Shown here piece by piece: positions 24,544 through 33,739 of a stretch of 64,000 nt of DNA. Under the pieces are notes generated by a model. That model ran no database searches, was not told the origin of the DNA, and worked only from the letters and a program-made list of their open reading frames with translations. Source of the stretch: Cellulophaga sp. Hel_I_12 (GTDB lineage: Bacteria; Bacteroidota; Bacteroidia; Flavobacteriales; Flavobacteriaceae); assembly GCF_000799565.1 (NCBI RefSeq), contig NZ_JUHB01000001.1, positions 1,739,501 to 1,803,500 on the forward strand, given 5' to 3'. The position numbers were made by a program, and so were the translations under genes. The number at the start of each line of letters is the position of its first letter. Position 1 is the stretch's first letter.

Positions 24544-24807
24544 ATGAACAATTTAAAATTAATTTTAGTGCTACTAGCAATGGTGGCAAGTGTAACAGTG
24601 ATGTCTTGTAAAGATGGAAAAACAGAAACAACTACAGAGACGAAAACCGAAACGACCGAAACACAAGGTGTAGAATATACTTCAGCATACGTCTGTCCTA
24701 TGCATTGTGAAGGAAGTGGCAGCGACATGGAAGGAAAATGTCCAAGCTGTGGAATGACTTATGTAAAAAATGAAGATCACAAAGCAAACGGACATATGCA
24801 CGACTAA
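24544..24807 (+). CDS. Lipoprotein with a heavy-metal-binding (HMBD) domain
   Basis: The 87-residue protein has a lipoprotein signal (VASVTVMSCKDGK, cysteine at about 21), a Thr/Glu-rich linker and the motif YVCPMHCEGSGS...KCPSCGMTYV. This CPMH...CPxCGM motif binds soft metals, and recurs twice in CopA and once in the CusB adaptor of the same cluster. It probably binds copper or silver in the periplasm. Fits the CusABC operon. Confidence 0.87.
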   Translation: MNNLKLILVLLAMVASVTVMSCKDGKTETTTETKTETTETQGVEYTSAYVCPMHCEGSGSDMEGKCPSCGMTYVKNEDHKANGHMHD

Positions 24808-24911
24808 TTTTTTCAGAAGTAAATCAGAATGAGATTAATCACCAAAAGTATGGGGATAGGGCTTTGATGAAGTGGACAATAAGCTTTTTGAATGCTATAA
24901 TTAGTATAATA

Positions 24912-25643
24912 ATGAGAAATAAAAAATACACATTTTATTATTTGGTAGGAGTGATACTGTTCAGTTTTTGTGCTTTTTCTTGCGTTGATTCTAACGATGT
25001 TCAAGTAAGGTATTCAGGGGCATTGCGAACAATGATGTCTGGTAATTTAGAGGCAACTTCTTCTTTAGACTCACTTTCTAAAAAATCGCATTTATATGCT
25101 TTGGGTGCGTTTGAAAACTTGAAGGGCGAAATCCAGATTTTTGATGGTAAAGCACTTAACTCAAGCGTACAATCTAACAAACTCTTTTTAGATACCACTT
25201 TCAATAAGAAAGCAGCATTACTAGTTTATGCTGAAGTTTTCAATTGGCAAGATGTTAAAATTCCGAATGAAGTTAATTCATTAAACAAATTGGAAGAATT
25301 CATTGAAGAACTGGCAAAGCAAATTGGCTTGAATATTGAAGAACCAGTGCCATTTTTAATTGTAGGAAACATCAAATCATTGAACTAGCATATCATTGAT
25401 TGGAAGGATGGCGACACCGTTCATACACATCAGAAGCATAAAGAATCTGGCCTAAATGGTGTTGAAGAAAGTAAGGAAATAGAAATTATTGGTTTCTTTT
25501 CTAAATCGCATAAAGCGGTGTTTACACACCATTCAACATTTCTTCATATGCATTTCAAAACTAAAGATGAAAAATTAGCAGGACACGTTGACGAATTAAA
25601 ATTGGGAAATAGTATGATACTAAAATTACCTACATCATATTAA
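24912..25643 (+). pseudogene. Acetolactate decarboxylase-family lipoprotein, broken by an in-frame TAG
   Basis: From the ATG at 24912 the frame encodes a lipoprotein signal (GVILFSFCAFSCVDSND) and an acetolactate-decarboxylase-like body (YALGAFENLKGEIQIFDGKA, PFLIVGNIKSLN). It meets TAG at 25386-25388 and continues in the same frame, HIIDWKDGDTVHTHQKHKES through HHSTFLHMHFKTKD to TAA at 25643. Related proteins have tryptophan where the stop lies (NWHIIDW), so one TGG-to-TAG change explains it. The histidines expected to bind zinc come after the stop, so the short product should be inactive. A sequencing error is possible. Confidence 0.8.
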
Positions 25644-25662
25644 GAACAAAAAAAATAAGCAA

Positions 25663-28191
25663 ATGAAACACACCTATCACATACATGGAATGACCTGCAA
25701 CGGTTGTCGCAATCACGTAGAGCAAACACTTTCTAAAGTAAAAGGCGTGACAACGGCATCGGTGGATTTAGAAAAAGCAGAAGCCACGATTGAAATGACA
25801 TCACATATTCCTATTGAAATGTTTCAGAAAGCGATGCAGGATGATGGCGGCTCTTACAGTATTCACAAAAAGAAGCCCCACCCAGCCTCCCCGAAGGGGA
25901 GGAGCTCTGACGTAAAAAACGATAAGAGTGAGAAAAGCCCCCTTCGGGGGTTGGGGGCTACATTTTACTGCCCGATGCATTGCGAAGGCGACAAAACCTA
26001 TGATCAACCTGGCGATTGCCCTGTATGCGGTATGGATTTGGTGGAAGAAGTAGATCTATCTGCAACGACTAAAGAACAATGGACGTGTCCAATGCATCCA
26101 GAGGTAGTCAAAGACGGGCCTGGAGCTTGCCCTATTTGTGGGATGGATTTAGTGCCAATGGAAGCAGATAGTTCCGCAGAAGAAAAGACGTATAAAAAGC
26201 TCTTGAAAAAATTCTGGATAGCTGTCGCTTTTACCTTGCCCATTTTCTTAATTGCCATGAGCGAGATGATTCCTGACAATCCTTTATACGATGTAATAGA
26301 ACAAAAATCGTGGAACTGGATTCAGTTGGCATTGTCCATTCCCGTAGTGTTTTATGCTACGTGGATGTTTTTTGAACGTGCGTATCGCAGTATCAAAACA
26401 TGGAATCTTAATATGTTCACGCTTATTGGCATCGGTTCTGGTGTGGCCTGGTTATTTAGCGTATTCGGGATGTTGTTTCCAGACTTTTTTCCTGAGCAGT
26501 TTAAAACTGAAAATGGTGCAGTCCACGTGTACTTTGAAGCAGCAACGGTCATACTCACCCTAGTACTAATGGGTCAGGTTTTAGAAGCTAGAGCACATAG
26601 TAAAACCAATTCAGCAGTAAAGGAATTATTAAAGCTTGCACCCAATAAAGCGGTACGTTTGGTCGATGGAAAAGAAGAAGAAGTTTCTATCGATACCATT
26701 GAAAAAGGAGATGTTCTACGGGTAAAGCCAGGCGATAAAATTCCTGTGGATGGTAGCATTACAGAGGGCAAAACAACGGTAGACGAATCCATGATTTCGG
26801 GAGAGCCGATACCTGTCGATAAAGTTGAGCATGACAAAGTTAGTAGCGGCACTATTAATGGGAATCAGTCTTTTTTAATGAAAGCCGAAAAAGTAGGTAG
26901 CGATACCTTACTTTCTCAAATCGTCCATATGGTAAACGATGCTAGTCGTAGTCGTGCGCCTATTCAAAAATTGGCAGATACGGTTTCGGGCTACTTTGTA
27001 CCTGTGGTGGTCATTATTTCATTAATCACTTTTGCGGTTTGGGCACTTTGGGGTCCAGAACCCACTTATGTATATGCACTAGTAAATGCTATTGCGGTGT
27101 TAATAATTGCTTGTCCCTGTGCTCTAGGATTGGCTACGCCGATGTCCGTAATGGTAGGTGTTGGTAAGGGAGCGCAAAACGGGGTATTGATTAAAAATGC
27201 CGAAGCGTTGGAGAAAATGGACAAGGTAGATACCTTGATTGTGGATAAGACAGGTACTATAACCGAAGGAAAACCAACGGTAGAAAAAATTGGAGTTTTT
27301 AGAGAACGCTTTCGTGAAAGCGAGATAACGCACTTTATAACTTCCTTGAACAGTTCTAGCGAGCATCCTCTTGCCGAAGCTACCGTAAAGTATGGTAAGG
27401 AACGGAACATTGAAATATCAAAAACCGAAAATTTTAGTGCGGTATCAGGAAAGGGTGTAGAAGGAACTGTCGATGGTAAAAAGTTAGCCTTAGGGAATGC
27501 CAAAATGATGGAATTTGCCAAGGCCACCATTTCCTCAGAAATGCAAACCGAGGCTCAATCCTACCAAAAACAAGGAAAAACCGTTTCCTATCTGGCCGCG
27601 GATGGCGAAGTGTCAGGCTATGTAGTAATAGGCGATAAAATCAAACAAACAAGTTCCCAAGCAATAAAAGAATTGCAAGATAAAGGCATCGCTGTGATAA
27701 TGTTAACAGGCGATAATCACGATACTGCCAAAGCCGTAGCGAGCGAACTCAATCTTGCTGATTTTAAAGCAGGTATGTTGCCAGAAGACAAACTCAAAGA
27801 AGTAACAAAATTGCAGGAACAAGGAAAAGTAGTTGCAATGGCTGGCGATGGCATCAACGACGCACCTGCACTTGCCAAAAGTGATGTAGGTATCGCCATG
27901 GGAACAGGAACTGATGTGGCTATCGAAAGTGCTATGATTACCCTAGTCAAAGGAGATTTACACGGCATTGTAAAAGCAAAAAATTTGAGTCATGCCGTCA
28001 TGAAGAATATCAAGCAAAATCTATTTTTTGCATTGATTTATAATACGCTCGGAGTTCCTATAGCGGCAGGAGTTTTATTCCCATTTTTTGGAATATTATT
28101 ATCCCCTATGATTGCGGCTTTGGCCATGAGCTTTAGTTCGGTATCGGTCATAGCAAATGCCTTAAGGCTCAGAACAAAATCAATAAATTGA
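25663..28191 (+). CDS. copA: Copper-exporting P1B-type ATPase with HMA and two HMBD domains
   Basis: The 842-residue protein opens with an HMA domain (GMTCNGCRNHV, C12 and C15), then a linker containing an in-frame palindromic repeat (see 25874), then two metal-binding HMBD motifs (CPMHCEGD...CPVCGMDL and CPMHPEVV...CPICGMDLVPM). The pump core follows: TGE-like loop MISGEPIPVD, C484-P-C486 transport motif (ACPCALGLATP), D528 phosphorylation site (DKTGTITEG), HP motif (SSEHPLAEA) and GDGINDAPAL. The CPC motif and N-terminal domains indicate Cu(I)/Ag(I) export. It lies 20 bases after the decarboxylase remnant in the cluster. Confidence 0.95.
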   Translation: MKHTYHIHGMTCNGCRNHVEQTLSKVKGVTTASVDLEKAEATIEMTSHIPIEMFQKAMQDDGGSYSIHKKKPHPASPKGRSSDVKNDKSEKSPLRGLGATFYCPMHCEGDKTYDQPGDCPVCGMDLVEEVDLSATTKEQWTCPMHPEVVKDGPGACPICGMDLVPMEADSSAEEKTYKKLLKKFWIAVAFTLPIFLIAMSEMIPDNPLYDVIEQKSWNWIQLALSIPVVFYATWMFFERAYRSIKTWNLNMFTLIGIGSGVAWLFSVFGMLFPDFFPEQFKTENGAVHVYFEAATVILTLVLMGQVLEARAHSKTNSAVKELLKLAPNKAVRLVDGKEEEVSIDTIEKGDVLRVKPGDKIPVDGSITEGKTTVDESMISGEPIPVDKVEHDKVSSGTINGNQSFLMKAEKVGSDTLLSQIVHMVNDASRSRAPIQKLADTVSGYFVPVVVIISLITFAVWALWGPEPTYVYALVNAIAVLIIACPCALGLATPMSVMVGVGKGAQNGVLIKNAEALEKMDKVDTLIVDKTGTITEGKPTVEKIGVFRERFRESEITHFITSLNSSSEHPLAEATVKYGKERNIEISKTENFSAVSGKGVEGTVDGKKLALGNAKMMEFAKATISSEMQTEAQSYQKQGKTVSYLAADGEVSGYVVIGDKIKQTSSQAIKELQDKGIAVIMLTGDNHDTAKAVASELNLADFKAGMLPEDKLKEVTKLQEQGKVVAMAGDGINDAPALAKSDVGIAMGTGTDVAIESAMITLVKGDLHGIVKAKNLSHAVMKNIKQNLFFALIYNTLGVPIAAGVLFPFFGILLSPMIAALAMSFSSVSVIANALRLRTKSIN
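25874..25959 (+). repeat. GC-rich palindromic repeat inserted in frame into copA
   Basis: The 86-bp stretch starts AGCCCCACCCAGCCTCCCCG and ends CCCTTCGGGGGTTGGGGGCT. The ends are inverted copies and two internal CCCCGAAGGGG / CCCCCTTCGGGGG hairpins are present. Its GC content is far above its surroundings. It encodes about 29 residues of low-complexity linker without breaking the frame. This resembles the REP-like repeats scattered through Flavobacteria genomes. Confidence 0.7.
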
Positions 28192-28212
28192 TAACTTTTA
28201 AAACGAGTAAAA

Positions 28213-28701
28213 ATGAATTCAGAAAGCAACAAAGACCAGATAAATGGAAAGAACAACTATACAAAATTTGTTGGAATGCTAGTAGCATCGTTCATTGCCA
28301 TGTATAGTACCATGTACCTGAACACCTACGTCATAGACCATGTTTATTTTAGCTTAACAAGGTTCTATATGAGCTGTTTAGGCATCGCAACAATGGCGAT
28401 TATAATGTTTGTGGCGATGCGAAATATGTATCAGAATAAAAAGAAAAACATAGCGATAGTCTTTGGGAGTATTGTACTGTTTGTAGGGGCATTGGGACTT
28501 GTTCGTGACCAAAAATCTACGGTGGGTGATTTACTATGGATGAAGGCTATGATACCGCACCACTCTATTGCCATTTTAACTAGTGAACGTGCTGATATCA
28601 AAGACCCCGAAGTGAAACGACTCGCTGAGGATATCATCGAGGCACAACGCAAGGAAATTGCCGAAATGAAAGAAATGATTGAACGATTGGAAAGCGAATA
28701 G
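28213..28701 (+). CDS. DUF305 family membrane protein
   Basis: The 162-residue protein has three hydrophobic spans (VGMLVASFIAMYSTMYLN, CLGIATMAIIMFVAMRN, IAIVFGSIVLFVGALGL) and a C-terminal DUF305 helix region with WMKAMIPHHSIAILTSERA and EDIIEAQRKEIAEMK. The HH pair may bind copper; the family often accompanies copper resistance genes. It overlaps nothing; the next gene begins 10 bases after its stop. Confidence 0.87.
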   Translation: MNSESNKDQINGKNNYTKFVGMLVASFIAMYSTMYLNTYVIDHVYFSLTRFYMSCLGIATMAIIMFVAMRNMYQNKKKNIAIVFGSIVLFVGALGLVRDQKSTVGDLLWMKAMIPHHSIAILTSERADIKDPEVKRLAEDIIEAQRKEIAEMKEMIERLESE

Positions 28702-28711
28702 AAATTACCTT

Positions 28712-29503
28712 ATGGATAAGTCAATTTTTAAAATAGCCAAAATGGACTGCCCTTCAGAAGAAGCAATGATTCGGATGAAGTTAGATTCTTATGTGCAAAT
28801 CGAAAAGTTAGATTTTGATATTCCCAATCGAAAACTAACGGTTTTTCACAATGGTAATTTAAACAGTATTCAAGCTGCCATTGCCGAATTGAAGTTTAAA
28901 GATGAATTGGTTTCTTCTGAACCCACCAATGAAGTCGTTGTCGATGAGGCGACCAGTCAGCGTAAAATGCTATGGGCTGTTTTACTTATAAACTTTGTCT
29001 TTTTTGGGCTTGAAATGACAACAGGAATAATTTCTAGGTCTATGGGGCTTATTGCCGACAGTCTTGATATGCTTGCTGATTCATTTGTTTATGCATTAAG
29101 TCTTTTGGCAGTAGGCGGCTCGCCGATACGAAAGAAGAATATCGCAAAGACTGCAGGGTATTTTCAGATGGTACTTGCCATAATTGGATTTATTGAGGTA
29201 ATTAGGCGGTTTACAAATATATCTGAAATCCCCAATTTCAATACAATGATTATAGTATCGATTCTAGCCCTAATAGCAAATGGGTTGTGTCTGTATCTAT
29301 TACAAAAATCCAAAAGCAAGGAAGCCCATATGCAAGCAAGTATGATTTTTACATCAAATGATGTAATCATCAATTCAGGTGTAATAGTAGCTGGCGTATT
29401 GGTACTTTGGACAAATTCAAGAATACCTGACTTGATTATTGGGGCAATGGTTTTTGTCGTTGTAATTAGAGGTTCAATTAAAATTTTAAAATTAGGAAAA
29501 TAA
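28712..29503 (+). CDS. Cation-diffusion-facilitator-like transporter with N-terminal metal-binding domain
   Basis: I choose the ATG at 28712 (MDKSIFKIAKMDCPSEEAMI), 263 residues. An earlier in-frame start at 28679 overlaps the DUF305 gene. The N-terminus looks like a degenerate HMA domain with MDCPSEE. The rest has about six spans, with LIADSLDMLADSFVYALSLL (the D-x-x-x-D metal site of CDF proteins) and SNDVIINSGVIVAGVLV (N-D in place of the usual H-D). It should export a divalent cation or copper from the cytoplasm. Confidence 0.85.
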   Translation: MDKSIFKIAKMDCPSEEAMIRMKLDSYVQIEKLDFDIPNRKLTVFHNGNLNSIQAAIAELKFKDELVSSEPTNEVVVDEATSQRKMLWAVLLINFVFFGLEMTTGIISRSMGLIADSLDMLADSFVYALSLLAVGGSPIRKKNIAKTAGYFQMVLAIIGFIEVIRRFTNISEIPNFNTMIIVSILALIANGLCLYLLQKSKSKEAHMQASMIFTSNDVIINSGVIVAGVLVLWTNSRIPDLIIGAMVFVVVIRGSIKILKLGK

Positions 29504-29509
29504 AACAAT

Positions 29510-31234
29510 ATGAAAAAAAACATTCTATACATTGGTATTGCAGCTCTTATAGGGCTACTAGGTGGTTGGCTAATATTTGGGAATTCAACCAACAATAAGA
29601 CTGAGACAACCGAAATACACGAACATTCTGACAAAAGCACTGAACAAATGTGGACCTGTTCGATGCATCCACAAATAATGCAGCCAGAGCCTGGCGATTG
29701 CCCTATTTGCGGGATGGATTTGATTCCTGCCGAGACTGGTGCTGAAGGCCTTGCCTTCAATGAAATTAAATTGACAGAGAACGCCATGGCGCTTGCAAAT
29801 ATTCAAACGACCATCGTGGGTAGCGCCAAAGCATCTTATGGAGATGGAATGATATCCCTATCTGGAAAAATTACCGAAAATGAAGAAAATAATGCTGTTC
29901 AAGCAAGCTATTTTGATGGACGCATCGAAAAACTGAACGTGAATTATGAAGGTCAGAAAGTAAATAAAGGGCAATTGTTAGCCACTATGTACGCACCAAA
30001 TCTTGTCGCGGCGCAACAGGAATTAATTACAACTGCCTCTTTAAAAGAGTCGCAACCAGCCTTGTACAGAGCCGTTCGTAACAAATTGAAAAACTGGAAA
30101 CTATCGAACAAGCAAATCGAAGCTATTGAAGCATCAGGAAGTGTGCAAGATAATTTTCCAATCTATGCTACCGTTTCTGGAACTGTAGCTGAAGTTATCG
30201 CCAAAGAAGGCGATTACGTAAAGCAAGGTCAGCCTATACTGAGGGTAAGTAATCTGAATTCGGTTTGGGCAGCATTTGATGCCTATGAAAATCAGATTTC
30301 AAATGTAAAGGAAGGGCAAAACATCAAAATAGTAACCAATGCTTACCCTAACAAAGAGTTCGATGCTCAGGTTTCATTCATTGATCCTTTAGTAAACAAT
30401 GCCACAAGAACCGTTACGGTAAGAGCAACACTAAAAAATACAGAAGGCTTATTAAAGCCAGGAATGTTTGTAAATGGAAAACTTAAAGGATTATCCGAAT
30501 CGAATAGCGAGCTCATTGCTATCCCTGCAACTGCCGTACTATGGACGGGAGAACGCTCGTTAATCTATGTAAAAACAAATCCGAACGAACCCATTTTTGA
30601 AATGCGTGAAATAGTGATAGCAAATCGCAGTGAAAAAAATTATACCATAAAAGAAGGAATAGAAAATGGAGACGAAATTGTAACCAATGGCACGTTCTCA
30701 GTCGATGCTGCTGCACAATTGCAAGGGAAAAAATCAATGATGAACAAGGGCAAAAAGGAAACATCTGCCATGCCATTGTCTCAAATGAAAATTGAATTAC
30801 CAGCAAGTTTTCAGAGGGACTTTAAAAAGGTCCTTAAAACTTACGCTAAGATGAAAGATGCATTTGTTTCAAGCGATGTCATCCAAGTTTCCACTTTTGC
30901 GAAAGAGCTATCTAAGTCCTTACAGTCGATAGCTATTAGCAGTTTAGGAAAGATGGAGCAAGCCCATATTACTAAAACCATAGAAATGCTTGACGCCATT
31001 ATAGAAAATGACAATCTTGAAAATCAAAGAGCATATTTCGTAATCCTGAATGAAAACATAGTACCCATTGCCATGAATATAGAGGATTCCGAAGGTATAT
31101 TATATGTTCAAAAATGTCCTATGGCAAATAATAATAAAGGAGCGGTATGGTTAAGTACACATAAAGATATTCGCAACCCCTACTATGGCGATGCAATGTT
31201 GACTTGTGGCAGTGTTATTGAGGAAATTAAATAG
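29510..31234 (+). CDS. cusB: CusB-type periplasmic adaptor with HMBD and DUF3347 domains
   Basis: The 574-residue protein has an N-terminal membrane anchor (ILYIGIAALIGLLGGWLIFG), an HMBD motif (WTCSMHPQIMQPEPGDCPICGMDLIP), the barrel/lipoyl region with YFDGRIEKLNVNYEGQKVNKG and YATVSGTVAEVIAKEGDYVK, and a C-terminal DUF3347 domain (about 435-574, with VQKCPMANNNKGAVWLS). It links the CusA pump and CusC channel and may pass metal to CusA. Last gene of the cluster, 6 bases after the transporter gene. Confidence 0.92.
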   Translation: MKKNILYIGIAALIGLLGGWLIFGNSTNNKTETTEIHEHSDKSTEQMWTCSMHPQIMQPEPGDCPICGMDLIPAETGAEGLAFNEIKLTENAMALANIQTTIVGSAKASYGDGMISLSGKITENEENNAVQASYFDGRIEKLNVNYEGQKVNKGQLLATMYAPNLVAAQQELITTASLKESQPALYRAVRNKLKNWKLSNKQIEAIEASGSVQDNFPIYATVSGTVAEVIAKEGDYVKQGQPILRVSNLNSVWAAFDAYENQISNVKEGQNIKIVTNAYPNKEFDAQVSFIDPLVNNATRTVTVRATLKNTEGLLKPGMFVNGKLKGLSESNSELIAIPATAVLWTGERSLIYVKTNPNEPIFEMREIVIANRSEKNYTIKEGIENGDEIVTNGTFSVDAAAQLQGKKSMMNKGKKETSAMPLSQMKIELPASFQRDFKKVLKTYAKMKDAFVSSDVIQVSTFAKELSKSLQSIAISSLGKMEQAHITKTIEMLDAIIENDNLENQRAYFVILNENIVPIAMNIEDSEGILYVQKCPMANNNKGAVWLSTHKDIRNPYYGDAMLTCGSVIEEIK

Positions 31235-32192
31235 TCCTAAAATTCAGTCTAAATAAACTAGGGTAGGTAAAAAGGGTTGTCATTTAAAGGTCAACTCTTT
31301 TTAATTTCTAATCGTAATCATCTATGAACTATGCAAAATAGTCCTCTCAGCACATTCCCTAACAAAGAACTTTAAGCCAATCCCGTATTTTAACTTTGCG
31401 TGTCATGTGTTCTTTTTGATTTGCCAGAAAGCAACATTCTATTCTTATATAAAAATCCGTAATCAAGTTCGTTAATCCAGGCTACGGCTATCATTTAGCC
31501 ACCACAAAGATTTCAAATTTAGCCTGGGACGGACGGCATAAATGCTCGCAAGCTCTCTTTTATAAGTCCTTATTCAACCAAAATATTAAATATGGCGACC
31601 AAAAAGGAAAAAGCTTGGGAACTAGAAGGAGTACATATTAAAATAGAATAACTGTAACAGAGCGGCTTCCCCTTACCCTCTTGCGATTCCATCCCTTTAT
31701 TTTATTTCAGAGTTGTCATACTTTTGTCTTTCGTAAATAAGCATATCTTAATTGAACTAATTCAGCAAAAACTTCGATAAATTACCCCTAAAGTAACGCC
31801 ATATAATGTGATGTTTATTGGTGTCAATTAATTAATAAAATGCCATTTAAGCCTATACTTATGATATCTCGAAGGTTTTCCTTTTCATTAGTTTAGATGG
31901 TATAAGAAGTATTTTATGGCATCATATTGATAAGGAAACAGGGCACACTGTGTTATAGGTTCAAATACTTCCTGTAGAGCCATCCCTGTTCCCTTTGCGC
32001 ATCTTATCGGCATCGACAAAACTTACTACTTGTGTTACATTGATAGGTCTACATCAAACAAAAACTGAAGCGATTGCAGTACATAAAGGAGGTTTAATGG
32101 CTTCAAAATAATTAAAGCCCAATAATTTCGTTTGTAGGTAGGGTATTTCAGTTTTGAGTTGTTATACTAACAAATATTAAACCTTAAATTTT
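31235..32192. other. Gene-poor stretch after the metal cluster
   Basis: No reading frame of convincing length. A 19-codon frame at 31591 (MATKKEKAWELEGVHIKIE) is preceded by AT-rich decayed sequence and may be a remnant. The stretch ends in the upstream region of the lipoprotein gene at 32193. Confidence 0.5.
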
Positions 32193-32969
32193 ATGAAAAA
32201 CTTTGCAAGTTTGTTAAAAAATGGTTTCTGGGCCATTGTTGCCCTTATGACAATAAATAGTTGTTCCAAGGAAAGTACAAATGCCGGAATGGGCCAATTA
32301 AATATTGGCGCCAAAAGTATAGCTTCATCTACATCTACGTCAGGCAAAATAGCCATGGGCGAAGCAACATTGAATTCCGATGTTACCATTACCGATTTTA
32401 GAATGAATTTAAAGGAATTTGAATTGGAAATGGATAATGAATATGAAGACGATGACGATGACAATGACAATGAACAATGGGACGATGATGGGTACTTTGA
32501 CTTTGAAGACGAAATAGAACTTGAAGGTCCTTTTGAACTAGATCTTCTATCTGGTCAGATTTCTTTTATTTCCATAGAGGTTCCTAATGGCGTTTATGAA
32601 GAATTAGAGTTTAAATTTGACGAAAGCACCGATGCTAACAGTGATCTTTTCGGAAAGTCAGTACTGATAGAAGGTACTGTAAAAGGTACTCCGTTTATCT
32701 TCTGGCATAATTTTGAAGATGAAGTGGAAGTTGATTTCGAGGATCCACTATTTGACATTACAGTCGAAAATAATGCAAATGGCCTTGTAATTTATTTTGA
32801 TTTATCCTTGATTTTTAACACAACTTCAGGCGTTGATCTTTCACAAGCCACCGATGGTAATGCTGATGGTGTTATTGAAATAAGCCCTATGGATGAAGAT
32901 GGTAACAATGCCCTAGCACAATCGATTCGCAATAGCATTAAGGCTGCTACAGACCTATTAGACGATTAA
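32193..32969 (+). CDS. Acidic lipoprotein, DUF4382-like
   Basis: The 258-residue protein has a lipoprotein signal (WAIVALMTINSCSKES, cysteine at about 28) and a beta-rich body. A very acidic tract (EYEDDDDDNDNEQWDDDGYF, about 84-103) stands in the middle; the C-terminus is helical. The pattern ITDFRMNLKEFELE and LLSGQISFISIEVPNGVYEE resembles DUF4382-type surface lipoproteins of Bacteroidota. The acidic run could bind calcium or another cation. Followed by a strong terminator at 33063. Confidence 0.65.
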   Translation: MKNFASLLKNGFWAIVALMTINSCSKESTNAGMGQLNIGAKSIASSTSTSGKIAMGEATLNSDVTITDFRMNLKEFELEMDNEYEDDDDDNDNEQWDDDGYFDFEDEIELEGPFELDLLSGQISFISIEVPNGVYEELEFKFDESTDANSDLFGKSVLIEGTVKGTPFIFWHNFEDEVEVDFEDPLFDITVENNANGLVIYFDLSLIFNTTSGVDLSQATDGNADGVIEISPMDEDGNNALAQSIRNSIKAATDLLDD

Positions 32970-33062
32970 TAAATCGAACAACTGTAATCGGAGAAGGTCC
33001 GCTTTTTAGGAGCCCAGGAAATTAATATTTTTTCGAATATATTTTCTGCACGAAATCAAACA

Positions 33063-33094
33063 AATAAACCCACAACGCAAGTTGTGGGTTTATT
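33063..33094. terminator. Rho-independent terminator
   Basis: AATAAACCCACAAC and GTTGTGGGTTTATT form a perfect 14-bp stem with a GCAA loop. It lies 94 bases after the lipoprotein stop and is symmetric, so it could act on both strands. Confidence 0.8.
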
Positions 33095-33136
33095 CGTTGT
33101 GCTTTTTTTGGGTTTGGTACTCTCCCGCAACTGGGA

Positions 33137-33262
33137 AACGCGAAGCGCTTTTCTAGTAAAGCCACCCCCAATCCCCTTTCCGTCGTGAAACTAAGTAAAG
33201 AATCCAGTTTCCGCCACTAAAAAAGATAAGATTACACAGCAATGTGAGGCATTTTTTTTATG
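33137..33262 (+). repeat. Right copy of the flanking repeat, with decayed tRNA 3'-end and hairpin block
   Basis: GAAACGCGAAGCGCTTTTCTAGTAAAGCCACCCC (in parts: AACGCG, CTTTTCTAGTAAAGCC) resembles the hairpin block at 17431-17813, and AATCCAGTTTCCGCCACTAA with AGCAATGTGAGGCATTTTTT resembles 17846-17903. So the whole scar structure of the left side appears again on the right of the metal region. Confidence 0.55.
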
Positions 33263-33739
33263 GGGTTTGTGGAGCAAGTTTTCTTGCTTTAGCATACAAC
33301 ATGAATAAAAAGCAAGGCTTTAAACTTGTAGGAGTTTGTAGTTTAAATTTTAATAATGATTGCATGCAAACCTTGCCTTTGAATTATTTTGTTTGAAAGG
33401 TTTCTGTAATATATGCTATGTGCTGTTGTCAATTTGTCCCTGTTAAATTAAGGTCATTTCCTCATCACTAGATATTGATTAATGAATGTTTTAAATTCAA
33501 ATCTATACTTTCTAGTGTAGAAAATTTATTAGCGGCATATATCATTTTAACCTGTAGCCCTAATAAAAGACAAGGCTATTTTACTACGTGTTTAATTTAA
33601 TACCTATATAAGCTTTTGGTGACAGCAAAGACAAAAAATAGCCTTTTTTAATGCTCTTTTTTTAGAGAATTGAATGCTTTCCTAGTTATGCATGGTGAGT
33701 AAAGTGAGCCGTATAAAAAAGTGATTTTAAAAACAAGAA
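33263..33739. other. Gene-free stretch before the restriction operon end
   Basis: No believable gene. The segment AAAGCAAGGCTTTAAACTTG and, 60 bases on, GCAAACCTTGCCTTTG form a partly complementary pair (about 33308-33381) that may be a terminator-like structure for the minus-strand operon end. Confidence 0.4.

Larger units (their letters stand above)
17846..33262. mobile_element. Candidate metal-resistance island between direct repeats
   Basis: Related direct repeats bound a block of heavy-metal genes that read in one direction, with no recombinase inside. Mobilisation would need an outside enzyme such as the tRNA-fMet integrase. The repeats are diverged, so the block has probably been fixed for long. 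Confidence 0.4.

Noticed and set aside
25386..25388. TAG read as pyrrolysine or programmed readthrough
   Set aside because: No pyl genes or readthrough context are visible, and a Trp codon in relatives explains the stop by one base change.
31591..31650. 19-codon frame MATKKEKAWELEGVHIKIE
   Set aside because: Too short, without promoter or neighbours that would support it; at most a remnant.
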